Below are positions 54,323-62,202 of a DNA stretch of 64,000 bases, in pieces; position 1 is the stretch's first letter, and each line of letters opens with the position of its first letter. The notes below the pieces were generated by a model. The model was not told where the DNA came from. It was given only the letters and a program-made list of their open reading frames with translations, and searched no databases. The stretch is taken from contig NZ_BBYM01000003.1 of assembly GCF_001570405.1 (NCBI RefSeq), positions 249,139-313,138 of the forward strand, given 5' to 3'. The translations under genes and the position numbers were made by a program. The stretch comes from Microtetraspora niveoalba (GTDB taxonomy: Bacteria; Actinomycetota; Actinomycetes; Streptosporangiales; Streptosporangiaceae).

Positions 54323-56998
54323 ATGGCGCGTGGGCGGCTCCGGATCTATCTCGGTGCCGCTCCCGGAGTCGGAAAGACCTTCGCGATGCTCGGCGAGGGC
54401 CGCAGGGCGCTGGAGCGGGGCCGGGACGTCGTCGTCGGGCTCGTCGAGACCCACGGCCGCGCCCGTACGGCCGAGCTGCTCGACGGCATGGAGATCGTCC
54501 CCAGGAATGCCCTCGTCTACCGGGGGATGACCGTCGCCGAGCTCGACGTGGACGCCGTCATCGCCCGCGACCCCCGCGTGGTCCTGGTGGACGAGCTCGC
54601 GCACACCAACGTGCCGGGCTCGCGCAACGTCAAACGCTGGCAGGACATCGACGAGATCCTCGACGCCGGGATCGACGTCGTCTCGACCGTCAACATCCAG
54701 CACCTGGAGTCGCTCAACGACGTCGTCCAGGAGATCACGGGGGTGCCCCAGCGCGAGACCGTCCCCGACGAGGTCGTACGGCGGGCCGACCAGATCGAGC
54801 TCGTCGACATGTCGCCCGAGGCGCTGCGCCGCAGGATGGCGCACGGCAACGTCTACCCGCCGGAGAAGGTCGACGCCGCGCTGTCGAACTACTTCCGCGT
54901 CGGCAACCTGACCGCCCTGCGCGAGCTGGCCCTGCTCTGGGTCGCCGGAAAGGTCGACGAGCAGCTCGACCGCTACCGCGCCGAGCACGGCATCGCCGGG
55001 ACGTGGGAGGCCCGCGAACGCGTCGTGGTCGCCCTGACCGGCGGCCCCGAAGGCGACACCCTGGTGCGCCGGGCCACCCGCATCGCCGACAGGAGCAAGG
55101 GCGCCGACCTGCTCGCCGTACACGTCACGAGGGCCGACGGGCTGGCCGGGCAGGACCCGGCGAGCCTGGCCAGGCAGCGCGCGCTGGTCGAGAGCGTCGG
55201 CGGCACCTACCACCAGGTGGTCGGCGACGACATCCCGCGCGCGCTGCTCGACTTCGCGCGCGGCGTCAACGCCACCCAGCTCGTGCTCGGCGCGTCCCGG
55301 CGCGGGCGGCTGGCGCAGGTGTTCTCGCGCGGCGTCGGCGTCACCACCACCGCCATGTCCGGCTCCATCGACGTCCACATGGTGACGCACGAGCAGATCA
55401 GCAAGGGCAGGACCAGGAGCTCCCGATCGAGGGCCGCGCTCACCCGCAGGCGACGGCTGGCCGGCTGGGGGCTCGCCGGGCTCGGGATCCCCGGGCTGAC
55501 CGCACTGCTGGTCGCCTTCCGCGACACGATCACCCTTCCGAGCGAGATCCTGCTCTTCCTGCTCATGGTGGTCGTCGTGGCGCTCGTCGGCGGCATGTGG
55601 CCGGCCATCACCGCGGCCGTGGTCGGCTTCGCCCTGCTCAACTGGTACTTCACGCCGCCCCTCTACACGCTGACCATCTACAGCCCGGAGAACCTGTTCG
55701 CGCTGGCGATCTACGTGCTGGTCGCGGTCATGGTCAGCGCCGTCGTCGACGTGGCGGCCCGCCGTACGAGAGAGGCGGCCAGGGCGAGCGCGGACGCCGA
55801 GGTGCTCTCGACGCTCGCCGGGCATGTGCTGCGCGGCGAGGCGGCCCTGCCGTCCCTGCTCGGCCGGCTCAGGGAGACCTTCGGCCTGACCTCGGTCACC
55901 CTCCTCGAACGGCGCGGCGATCGGCAGCCGGCCGCGGGAGACCAGTCCGATCCGGACGCCTGGCGCATCGTCGCCACCACCGGAGGCCCGCCGTGCGCCT
56001 GCCCCGGTACGGCCGACACCGACGTGGTCATCGACGACGACCTGGTGCTCACGGCGAGCGGCCGGCTGCTGGACGCGTCCGACCGCAGGGTCCTGGAGGC
56101 GTTCGCGGCGGAGGCCGCCATCGCGCTCCGGCAGGAGCGGCTGGAGGAGGAGGCGGAGCAGGCCAGGCCGCTCGCCGAGGCGGACAAGATGCGCACCGCC
56201 CTGCTCGCCGCCGTCAGCCACGACCTGCGCACCCCGCTCGCCTCCGCCAGGGCGGCCGTGGAGAGCCTGCGCAACACCGAGATCGACTGGACGGAGGAGG
56301 ACCGCGCCGAACTTCTGGCCACCGCCGACGAGTCGCTGCTCAAACTGGACCGGCTGGTGGCGAACCTGCTCGACATGAGCCGTCTCCAGGCGGGGGCGCT
56401 CGGGCTCGCGATGCAGCCGACCGCCCTGGAGGACGTCGTGCCCCGGGCGATCGACGATCTCGGCCCCCTCTGGGACCGTATCGATGGGGACATCTCGGTC
56501 GAACTTCCCGAGATCCAGGCCGATCCCGCCCTGCTGGAACGAGTACTGGCCAATTTGATGGCCAACGCCGTCCGCTACAGCCCCCCGGAGGAGAAGGTGC
56601 TCGTCACCGCCAGCGGACACGGCGGCCACGTGGAGATCAGAGTCGTCGATCGCGGCCCCGGCATCCCCCCGGAGGCCCATGATCGGGTCTTTCTGCCCTT
56701 CCAGCGCCTCGGCGACCGGGACAACCATACGGGCGTCGGGCTCGGGCTGGCCCTCTCGCGCGGCCTGACCGAGGCCATGGGTGGCACCCTGGTGCCTGAG
56801 GAGACGCCCGGAGGAGGACTCACCATGACCGTCACCCTGCCCATCTCGTGGGACACGGCCGCCGAGTACACCCCGGGCCGCGACCGCGACGCCCCCTTCA
56901 GCGCCGACGGTGACACGCCCGCCGAGTACACCGCGGGCCGCGACCGCGACGCCTCCTTCAGCGCGGACGGCGACACGCCCGCCGCGGAGCGCCGATGA
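54323..56998 (+). CDS. kdpD: sensor histidine kinase KdpD
   Basis: An 891-residue kinase sensing low potassium and turgor. The N-terminal KdpD domain has Walker A GAAPGVGKT (10-18) and VLVDELAHTN. A Usp-like domain (about 245-365), known in other bacteria to bind c-di-AMP, follows. Four transmembrane helices, GAF, HisKA with H633 (VSHDLRTPLASA) and HATPase_c complete it. The ATG at 54323 is nine bases after GAGGAG; an ATG at 54314 abuts that site. The C-terminus ends in two 20-residue repeats of a charged tail. kdpE overlaps its stop by four bases. Confidence 0.94.
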   Translation: MARGRLRIYLGAAPGVGKTFAMLGEGRRALERGRDVVVGLVETHGRARTAELLDGMEIVPRNALVYRGMTVAELDVDAVIARDPRVVLVDELAHTNVPGSRNVKRWQDIDEILDAGIDVVSTVNIQHLESLNDVVQEITGVPQRETVPDEVVRRADQIELVDMSPEALRRRMAHGNVYPPEKVDAALSNYFRVGNLTALRELALLWVAGKVDEQLDRYRAEHGIAGTWEARERVVVALTGGPEGDTLVRRATRIADRSKGADLLAVHVTRADGLAGQDPASLARQRALVESVGGTYHQVVGDDIPRALLDFARGVNATQLVLGASRRGRLAQVFSRGVGVTTTAMSGSIDVHMVTHEQISKGRTRSSRSRAALTRRRRLAGWGLAGLGIPGLTALLVAFRDTITLPSEILLFLLMVVVVALVGGMWPAITAAVVGFALLNWYFTPPLYTLTIYSPENLFALAIYVLVAVMVSAVVDVAARRTREAARASADAEVLSTLAGHVLRGEAALPSLLGRLRETFGLTSVTLLERRGDRQPAAGDQSDPDAWRIVATTGGPPCACPGTADTDVVIDDDLVLTASGRLLDASDRRVLEAFAAEAAIALRQERLEEEAEQARPLAEADKMRTALLAAVSHDLRTPLASARAAVESLRNTEIDWTEEDRAELLATADESLLKLDRLVANLLDMSRLQAGALGLAMQPTALEDVVPRAIDDLGPLWDRIDGDISVELPEIQADPALLERVLANLMANAVRYSPPEEKVLVTASGHGGHVEIRVVDRGPGIPPEAHDRVFLPFQRLGDRDNHTGVGLGLALSRGLTEAMGGTLVPEETPGGGLTMTVTLPISWDTAAEYTPGRDRDAPFSADGDTPAEYTAGRDRDASFSADGDTPAAERR
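56861..56980 (+). repeat. 60-bp tandem duplication in the 3' end of kdpD
   Basis: Two in-frame copies (56861-56920, 56921-56980), each beginning GCCGAGTACACC and differing at only a few bases. They encode two 20-residue units, the first starting AEYTPGRDRDAPFSADGDTP. This tail lies beyond the kinase core. Confidence 0.9.
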
Positions 56999-57663
56999 CC
57001 AAGATCCTGATCGTCGACGACGAACCGCAGATCCTTCGGGCGCTGCGCATCAACTTCGCCGCCCGGCACTACGAGGTGGCCGTGGCGGCCGACGGCGGCT
57101 CCGCGCTCCGCCAGGCCGCCGACTGGCATCCCGATCTCGTCGTACTCGACCTGGGCCTGCCCGACATCGAGGGCATCGACGTGATCCACGGCCTGCGCGG
57201 GTGGAGCCAGGTGCCGATCATCGTGCTCACCGGCCGCGCCGGCAGCGCCGACGCGGTGAGCGCCCTCGACGCGGGAGCCGACGACTACGTCACCAAACCG
57301 TTCGGCCTGGACGAGCTGCTCGCCCGGGTACGCGCCGCCACCCGCCGCGCCGCCGTACACCAGGCCGAGGCCCCCGTGGTGCGGATCGGCGACCATACGG
57401 TCGACCTCGCCGACAAGACGATCTCCGGCGGCGTACGGCTCACCCCGACGGAATGGCACCTGCTGGAGATCCTGCTGCGCAACCCCGAGAAGCTGGTCAG
57501 CCAGCGCCAGATGCTCACCGAGGTGTGGGGGGCCACATACGTGACGGCGACGCACTATCTCCGGCAGTACATGGCGCAGTTGCGCCGCAAACTGGAGCGG
57601 GACCCGGCCCACCCCGTGCATCTGATCACCGAGCCCGGGATGGGCTACCGCTTCCGCCCCTGA
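56995..57663 (+). CDS. kdpE: response regulator KdpE
   Basis: A 222-residue OmpR-type regulator partnered with KdpD. The receiver has D52 in VVLDLGLPD and the switch VTKPFGLDEL. The winged helix carries LTPTEWHLLEILLRNPEKLV and TATHYLRQYMAQLRRKLE, typical of KdpE. The ATG overlaps the kdpD stop (ATGA). Its classical target operon kdpFABC is not in the window; the neighbouring APC permease is a candidate target. Confidence 0.95.
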   Translation: MTKILIVDDEPQILRALRINFAARHYEVAVAADGGSALRQAADWHPDLVVLDLGLPDIEGIDVIHGLRGWSQVPIIVLTGRAGSADAVSALDAGADDYVTKPFGLDELLARVRAATRRAAVHQAEAPVVRIGDHTVDLADKTISGGVRLTPTEWHLLEILLRNPEKLVSQRQMLTEVWGATYVTATHYLRQYMAQLRRKLERDPAHPVHLITEPGMGYRFRP

Positions 57664-57780
57664 ATGGGGTGCCGGTGCGTGGCCGGGGACGTCCGAGGGG
57701 ACGGTCGGCCGGGCTCGGCCGGACCTCGCCGCGTGCTGTCCTCGGCGGATCCCCTGCCTCGCCCGGCCGGGCCGTACGAG

Positions 57781-58512
57781 TCAGGCCGGGACGGCCTCGA
57801 TGTCGGCGACGATGACGCTGATGTTGTCCGGGCCGCCCGCCTCGTTGGCCAGCTCGATGAACTGGCGCACCGCTTCCTCGCGATCGCCGACCGTGGTGAG
57901 CACGCGGTGCAGCGTCTCCGGATCGAGCACCGCGGTCAGGCCGTCCGAGCAGAGCAGATAGCGGTCACCGGGGTGGGCCCCGCGGAGCGAGAGGTCGGGG
58001 TCGGCCAGACCGCTCGTCTCCACCGCCCGCAACAAGAGGGACCGGTTGGGATGCTTGGCCGCCTGATCAGGGCTCATCCGGCCGTCGTCCACCAGTGACT
58101 GGACAAGCGTGTGATCGCGCGTGATCTGGTACAGGGCGCCGTCACGCAGCATGTACGCCCGCGAGTCGCCCACGTGCGCCAGCGCGAAGCGCGAGCCGTC
58201 CCACAGCATCGCGGTGATGGTGGTGCCCATCCGCTCAAGGGCCGGGTCGCGGACCGCCAGGTCTCGTAACCTGCGGCTGGCCTCCTGCACCGCGTCATCG
58301 AGGGCGGCGACCGCGTCCTCGGGGAACGGCCCCTCTTCCAGGAGGGCGAGGGCGGTTATCGCCGCGGCGCTGGCCACCTCTCCGTTACCGTGACCACCCA
58401 TCCCGTCCGCGATGGCGAGCAGTCTCTCGCCGGCGTGAAACGAGTCCTCGTTCTTCTTCCGGGAACGGCCGACGTCGGATCCCGCGGCGTAGCGAAGTCG
58501 GTTGTGCGTCAT
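57781..58512 (-). CDS. PP2C-family serine/threonine protein phosphatase, cytosolic
   Basis: A 243-residue metal-dependent phosphatase. The motifs are in order: NEDSF, LLAIADGMGGHGNGE, the TTITAML strand, ALAHVGDSRAYMLRDG, YLLCSDGLT and GGPDNISVIV; all metal-binding Asp residues are present. Unlike PstP it has no transmembrane or extracellular part. It is divergent from a DNA methyltransferase gene (57 bases apart) whose downstream neighbour is a Ser/Thr kinase, so the phosphatase and kinase may act on the methyltransferase or a shared target. Confidence 0.9.
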   Translation of the reverse strand: MTHNRLRYAAGSDVGRSRKKNEDSFHAGERLLAIADGMGGHGNGEVASAAAITALALLEEGPFPEDAVAALDDAVQEASRRLRDLAVRDPALERMGTTITAMLWDGSRFALAHVGDSRAYMLRDGALYQITRDHTLVQSLVDDGRMSPDQAAKHPNRSLLLRAVETSGLADPDLSLRGAHPGDRYLLCSDGLTAVLDPETLHRVLTTVGDREEAVRQFIELANEAGGPDNISVIVADIEAVPA

Positions 58513-58532
58513 GCTTTTGAGTAAAGCACTGG

Positions 58533-58564
58533 TTGAATGACTTCACAAGCTCCAGCTAAGCTGG
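58533..58564 (+). promoter_or_regulatory. promoter and palindrome before the DNA methyltransferase gene
   Basis: TTGAAT (58533-58538), an 18-base spacer and TAAGCT (58557-58562) form a promoter whose start point would fall at about the ATG (58570), giving a leaderless mRNA. CCAGCT-A-AGCTGG (58552-58564) is a perfect dyad overlapping the -10, a likely operator. Confidence 0.55.
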
Positions 58565-58569
58565 CCGTC

Positions 58570-60879
58570 ATGAGCCACGACGCCACAGTGAACGCGGGCG
58601 ACATCGCCCGCCTAGCCGACGTCGGGAGGGCCGCGGTGAGCAACTGGCGCCGTCGGTATGACGACTTTCCGCAGCCGGTCGGGGGCACCGCGTCCAGCCC
58701 GCTGTTCTCCCTGCCCGAAATCGAGGAGTGGCTGCGCAAGAACGGCAAATCCTTCGAGGTGTCGTTGGGCGACCGCGTCTGGCAGGGGCTCAGGGCCGCC
58801 GTGGACGATCTCCGGCTCGGCGAGCTGGCGGGCTTCGCGGGGGCGTTCCTTCTCTACGTGCTCCGCGACCCCGACGGCTGGCGTCGGATCGCCGCCGCCC
58901 CCGATCTCGTCGTACGGCTTCCGCGCGAGGTGGCGTCGGCGACGCCCGATCTGCCGGTCCGGCCGGGAACGGTCCTGGAAGACGCGCAACTGATCCGCTG
59001 GATCGCCGACCTGTCCGCGCTCCACGGGCCGGCCACCGCGTTCGAGTTCGTGTGCGAGCGCTATGTCGAGGCGCACACCCGGCGGCTCGCGGTCACGCGG
59101 GGCGAGGTGGCGGCGCTGATGGGGCGGCTCGCGCGGCAGTCCTGCCCCGCGGGAGGCGTGGTCCTCGATCCCGCCGTAGGTGTGGGAACGCTCCTGCTGT
59201 CCGTCTCCGACACCGCCGTCCTCGACGGCGGCCCGCCCGGTGTCCCGCCGGCACGGGATGCCGGCGTTCCCGACGGCGTGCCCGGCGTTCCGCCGGTACG
59301 CCTGCTCGGCCAGGAGATCAACGAGACGTCCGCTCTGCTCGCCTCGCTGCGGCTCCTGCTGCGCGGCGCGGACGCGCGCGTCGTGGCGGGAGACTCGCTG
59401 CGGCACGACGGCTTCGTGGGCCGGCGAGCGGACGTCGTGCTGTGCGACCCGCCGTTCAACGAGCGGGCGTGGGGCCACGAGGAGCTGATCGGCGATCCGC
59501 GCTGGGACTACGGCGTGCCGCCTCGCGGCGAGCCGGAGCTGGCCTGGGTCCAGCACTGCCTCGCGCACGCGCGTCCGGGAGGCCTGGTCGCGATCCTGAT
59601 GCCCGCCGCCGCCGCCGCGCGGCGTTCCGGCCGGCGGATCCGCGCCAACCTGCTGCGTGCCGGCGCCTTGCGCGCCGTCATCACCCTGTCCGCTGCCGGA
59701 CCGGATCTCTGGCTGCTGCGCCGGCCCCATGCCGGGGAGCCTTCCCCGGCATCGATCCTGCTCGCCGACGCGTCCGACGACCTCTCGATCGTGGAGTCGG
59801 CATGGCGGGCCTACCTCGCCGACACCGCCCACGGCGGCACGGCACGCGCCGAAGCGGAGGCCGATGTTCCTGTCCGGCCCGGAGCCGCCGGGTCGGAGCG
59901 GAGGGGATCGGGGCGCACGGGGTCGAAGCGCACAGGGTCGGGGCGCACGGGGTTGGAGCGCACCGGGCCGGTGGCCGCCGCCGACAGCGGGTCCGCGCCC
60001 TCGGTGCCCGCCGGGACACCCGGAGAAGGGCCCGGGCCGTACGTGCCGGAGGGGGCCGGGGCGTGGCGGCCGGCCGACGCGCTCGGCCCCGCGCGTGGCG
60101 GCGCCGGAGCGGACGCCGATGACGGCCGGGTCGAGAGGGCGGGCGGCGAGCTGCCGCGCTCCGCCCGGATCGTGCGGATCATCGACCTGCTCGACGACGA
60201 GGTGGACGTGAGCCCGGCCCGGCACGTCTCCTCACGAAGCGACCCTCATCGTTATCCCGCCGCCGGACGACGGCTCCGGGACCTCGCCGAGTCGCTGGCC
60301 GAGGCCGCCGGAGCGCTGCCCGAGCTGGAGGTGCTGTCCGGCCGATCCGGCCTCCCCACGACCGCTATCACCGATCTGGTCAAAGCCGGCATGGTGACGA
60401 TCCGGCATTCGGTGCTGAAGGCGGCCGAAAGGGGGGATCTCGGCGTGCTGACCGCCGACGACCTGGAGCGGGGCGGGCCGCCGTCCGGTCGCACCGCCAA
60501 CGTGCCGGGCCTCGTGACGGTGGCGGCCGGAGACGTGGTGGCCTCCCCGACCGCCGTGCGCGTGATCGAACAGTCGGGCGCCGTGCTCGGCCCGCAGCTC
60601 TCGCTGTATCGGGTGGACCGCTCTCGGCTCGACGCGGACTTCCTCGCCGGCTTCCTCCGGTACGCGGCCGTCAGGGTCCATCCCGGAGCCAGCCGCGTCG
60701 ACGTGCGCCGGGCCCGCCTCCCGCGGCTCCCACTCACGGAGCAGCAGGCGTACGGCGCGGCCTTCCGGCGGCTCGCCGCTCTTGAGGACGCGATCAGGGA
60801 AGCGGCCGAGGCGGGCGAGGCGCTGATCCGGCTCGGGTTGGAGGGGCTGGTTGACGGCCGTCTACGACCGCGCGCGTGA
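58570..60879 (+). CDS. N6-adenine DNA methyltransferase with N-terminal HTH and C-terminal specificity-like region
   Basis: A 769-residue protein. Residues 8-60 look like a DNA-binding HTH (AGDIARLADVGRAAVSNWRR). A HsdM-like methyltransferase core follows, with SAM motif LDPAVGVGTLLL at about 199-210 and catalytic DPPF (D293-F296; N/D/S-PP-Y/F is allowed in this class). A disordered insert with 15-base repeats encoding RTGS-type units lies near 440-470. The C-terminal 200 residues resemble an HsdS target-recognition unit. It is an all-in-one type I-like modification enzyme with no restriction subunit nearby. ATG 58570 is probably leaderless. The kinase gene follows after 38 bases. Confidence 0.85.
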   Translation: MSHDATVNAGDIARLADVGRAAVSNWRRRYDDFPQPVGGTASSPLFSLPEIEEWLRKNGKSFEVSLGDRVWQGLRAAVDDLRLGELAGFAGAFLLYVLRDPDGWRRIAAAPDLVVRLPREVASATPDLPVRPGTVLEDAQLIRWIADLSALHGPATAFEFVCERYVEAHTRRLAVTRGEVAALMGRLARQSCPAGGVVLDPAVGVGTLLLSVSDTAVLDGGPPGVPPARDAGVPDGVPGVPPVRLLGQEINETSALLASLRLLLRGADARVVAGDSLRHDGFVGRRADVVLCDPPFNERAWGHEELIGDPRWDYGVPPRGEPELAWVQHCLAHARPGGLVAILMPAAAAARRSGRRIRANLLRAGALRAVITLSAAGPDLWLLRRPHAGEPSPASILLADASDDLSIVESAWRAYLADTAHGGTARAEAEADVPVRPGAAGSERRGSGRTGSKRTGSGRTGLERTGPVAAADSGSAPSVPAGTPGEGPGPYVPEGAGAWRPADALGPARGGAGADADDGRVERAGGELPRSARIVRIIDLLDDEVDVSPARHVSSRSDPHRYPAAGRRLRDLAESLAEAAGALPELEVLSGRSGLPTTAITDLVKAGMVTIRHSVLKAAERGDLGVLTADDLERGGPPSGRTANVPGLVTVAAGDVVASPTAVRVIEQSGAVLGPQLSLYRVDRSRLDADFLAGFLRYAAVRVHPGASRVDVRRARLPRLPLTEQQAYGAAFRRLAALEDAIREAAEAGEALIRLGLEGLVDGRLRPRA

Positions 60880-60917
60880 AGGTGTAGCTTTTCCCGAAAG
60901 GTCGACGGGAGGGGCGG

Positions 60918-61808
60918 ATGGTCATCGGCGACCGGTATGAGCTGGACGACCTTCCCCTCGGCCAGGGCGGCATGGGGGCCGTCTACGGCGGCCACGACAG
61001 GCGCCTCGACCGCAAGGTGGCGGTGAAGTTCCTCCGCTTCCCCGGCGGTCACGACGAGGAGCTGGAGCGCCGGTTCATCCGCGAGGCACGCATTCTCGCG
61101 CGGCTGGAGCATCCGGGCGCGCCCGTCCTCTATGACTTCGGCACGTATGATCAGCGCCTCTTCCAGGTGATGCAGTTCATCGAGGGCGTCACGGTCGCCG
61201 ACCTGGTCAGCGAGCACGGGCCGCTTCCTGTCCCGTGGGCCGCCGCGATCGCCGCCCAGGCGTGCGCGGTGCTGACGGCGGCGCACGCGCTGTCCATCTG
61301 CCACCGTGACCTCAAGCCGACGAACCTCATGCTCTGCCCCGACGGCAGCGTCAAGGTCCTCGACTTCGGCCTGGCGATGGTGCGCGAGTCGGACGGCGCC
61401 CAGTTCACCCGTGTCGGCCAGATCCTGGGCACTCCCGCGTACATGTCGCCCGAGCAGATCCAGCGCGGTGTCGCCGGGCCGAAGAGCGATCTCTACGCTC
61501 TCGGTTGCGTCCTGCACGAGATGCTGACCGGGAAACCGCTGTTCACCGGCCCGACCGAGTACGCCGTGTTCGACAAGCAGGTGAAGGAACAGCCGCCGTC
61601 GGTGCCCGACGTCCCGGCCGAGCTCGACCGGCTGATCGCCGAACTGCTGGAGAAGCAGCCGGAGAACCGCCCCGCCGATGCCGCCACGCTGTACGAGCGA
61701 CTGCAGCCTTTCGCCGTTGACCTGCCCATGCTGCCGGGCTTCCTGCACTCGCCGTCCGTGCCGAGCCCCGGCCGCATGTACGCCCGCATGGTAGGCCGGG
61801 TTCTCTGA
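60918..61808 (+). CDS. serine/threonine protein kinase, cytosolic, kinase domain only
   Basis: A 296-residue Hanks-type kinase with all key motifs: GQGGMGAVYGG loop, K37 in VAVKFL, HRDLKPTN with D130, DFG with D148, and GTPAYMSPEQ. The C-terminal 25 residues are a short Pro/Ser/Arg-rich tail. There is no transmembrane helix or PASTA region, so it is soluble, unlike PknB. The ATG follows GGGAGGGG. It is cotranscribed with the DNA methyltransferase and complements the PP2C gene of the same locus. Related kinases may carry a longer C-terminus, so a truncation is possible. Confidence 0.9.
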   Translation: MVIGDRYELDDLPLGQGGMGAVYGGHDRRLDRKVAVKFLRFPGGHDEELERRFIREARILARLEHPGAPVLYDFGTYDQRLFQVMQFIEGVTVADLVSEHGPLPVPWAAAIAAQACAVLTAAHALSICHRDLKPTNLMLCPDGSVKVLDFGLAMVRESDGAQFTRVGQILGTPAYMSPEQIQRGVAGPKSDLYALGCVLHEMLTGKPLFTGPTEYAVFDKQVKEQPPSVPDVPAELDRLIAELLEKQPENRPADAATLYERLQPFAVDLPMLPGFLHSPSVPSPGRMYARMVGRVL

Positions 61809-62202
61809 CCACTCCCTCGGCCCGCTCGCGGCCGTCTTGGGTGCACAACCGGCCGTCCCGTCCCTGCGGCGGTGCGGTCCTGAGTCGGGCGGCCTCGTTC
61901 CCTTACGTCCCCAGTCGCCGTGAGGTCGCGTATCGACCGCGAGGGCTGCGCGCGGCGGTACGCGGGTGGCGGCGTCGGAGCGGCGCCGCGAACCGCGGGG
62001 CTCGACGCGGCCGCCCGTCGTGGTCCCCCGGCGTGACGTAGGAACCCGGCGGCGAAGCGCCCTTTTCGGTCAGACCCCCCACTACCTGATCCCAACCCGC
62101 GGGTATCTCCCGTCACCTGATCCGCCCCATCCTTATCTCCCGCCACCTGATCTCAACCCGCGGGACTTCGCTGGGGGTCTCCAGGGGGAGTGGGTCTCCC
62201 GA
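61809..62202. other. 394-bp intergenic region with short direct repeats
   Basis: Between the kinase gene and the end of the DUF222/HNH gene. The left 230 bases show nothing clear. The right part holds three copies of ACCTGATC within longer direct repeats, listed separately. Confidence 0.6.
62084..62164. repeat. direct repeats downstream of DUF222/HNH gene
   Basis: ACCTGATCCCAACCCGCGGG (62084-62103) recurs at 62145-62164 with one change. TATCTCCCG-T/C-CACCTGATC occurs at 62104-62122 and 62134-62152. The core ACCTGATC thus occurs three times at about 30-base steps. Too few and too short for CRISPR; could be a protein-binding array. Confidence 0.75.

Noticed and set aside
53993-56728. 911-codon minus-strand frame
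   Set aside because: Antisense shadow of kdpD.
62084-62164. CRISPR array
   Set aside because: Three 8-base cores with about 22-base gaps that are themselves partly repeated; no cas genes, wrong repeat and spacer lengths.
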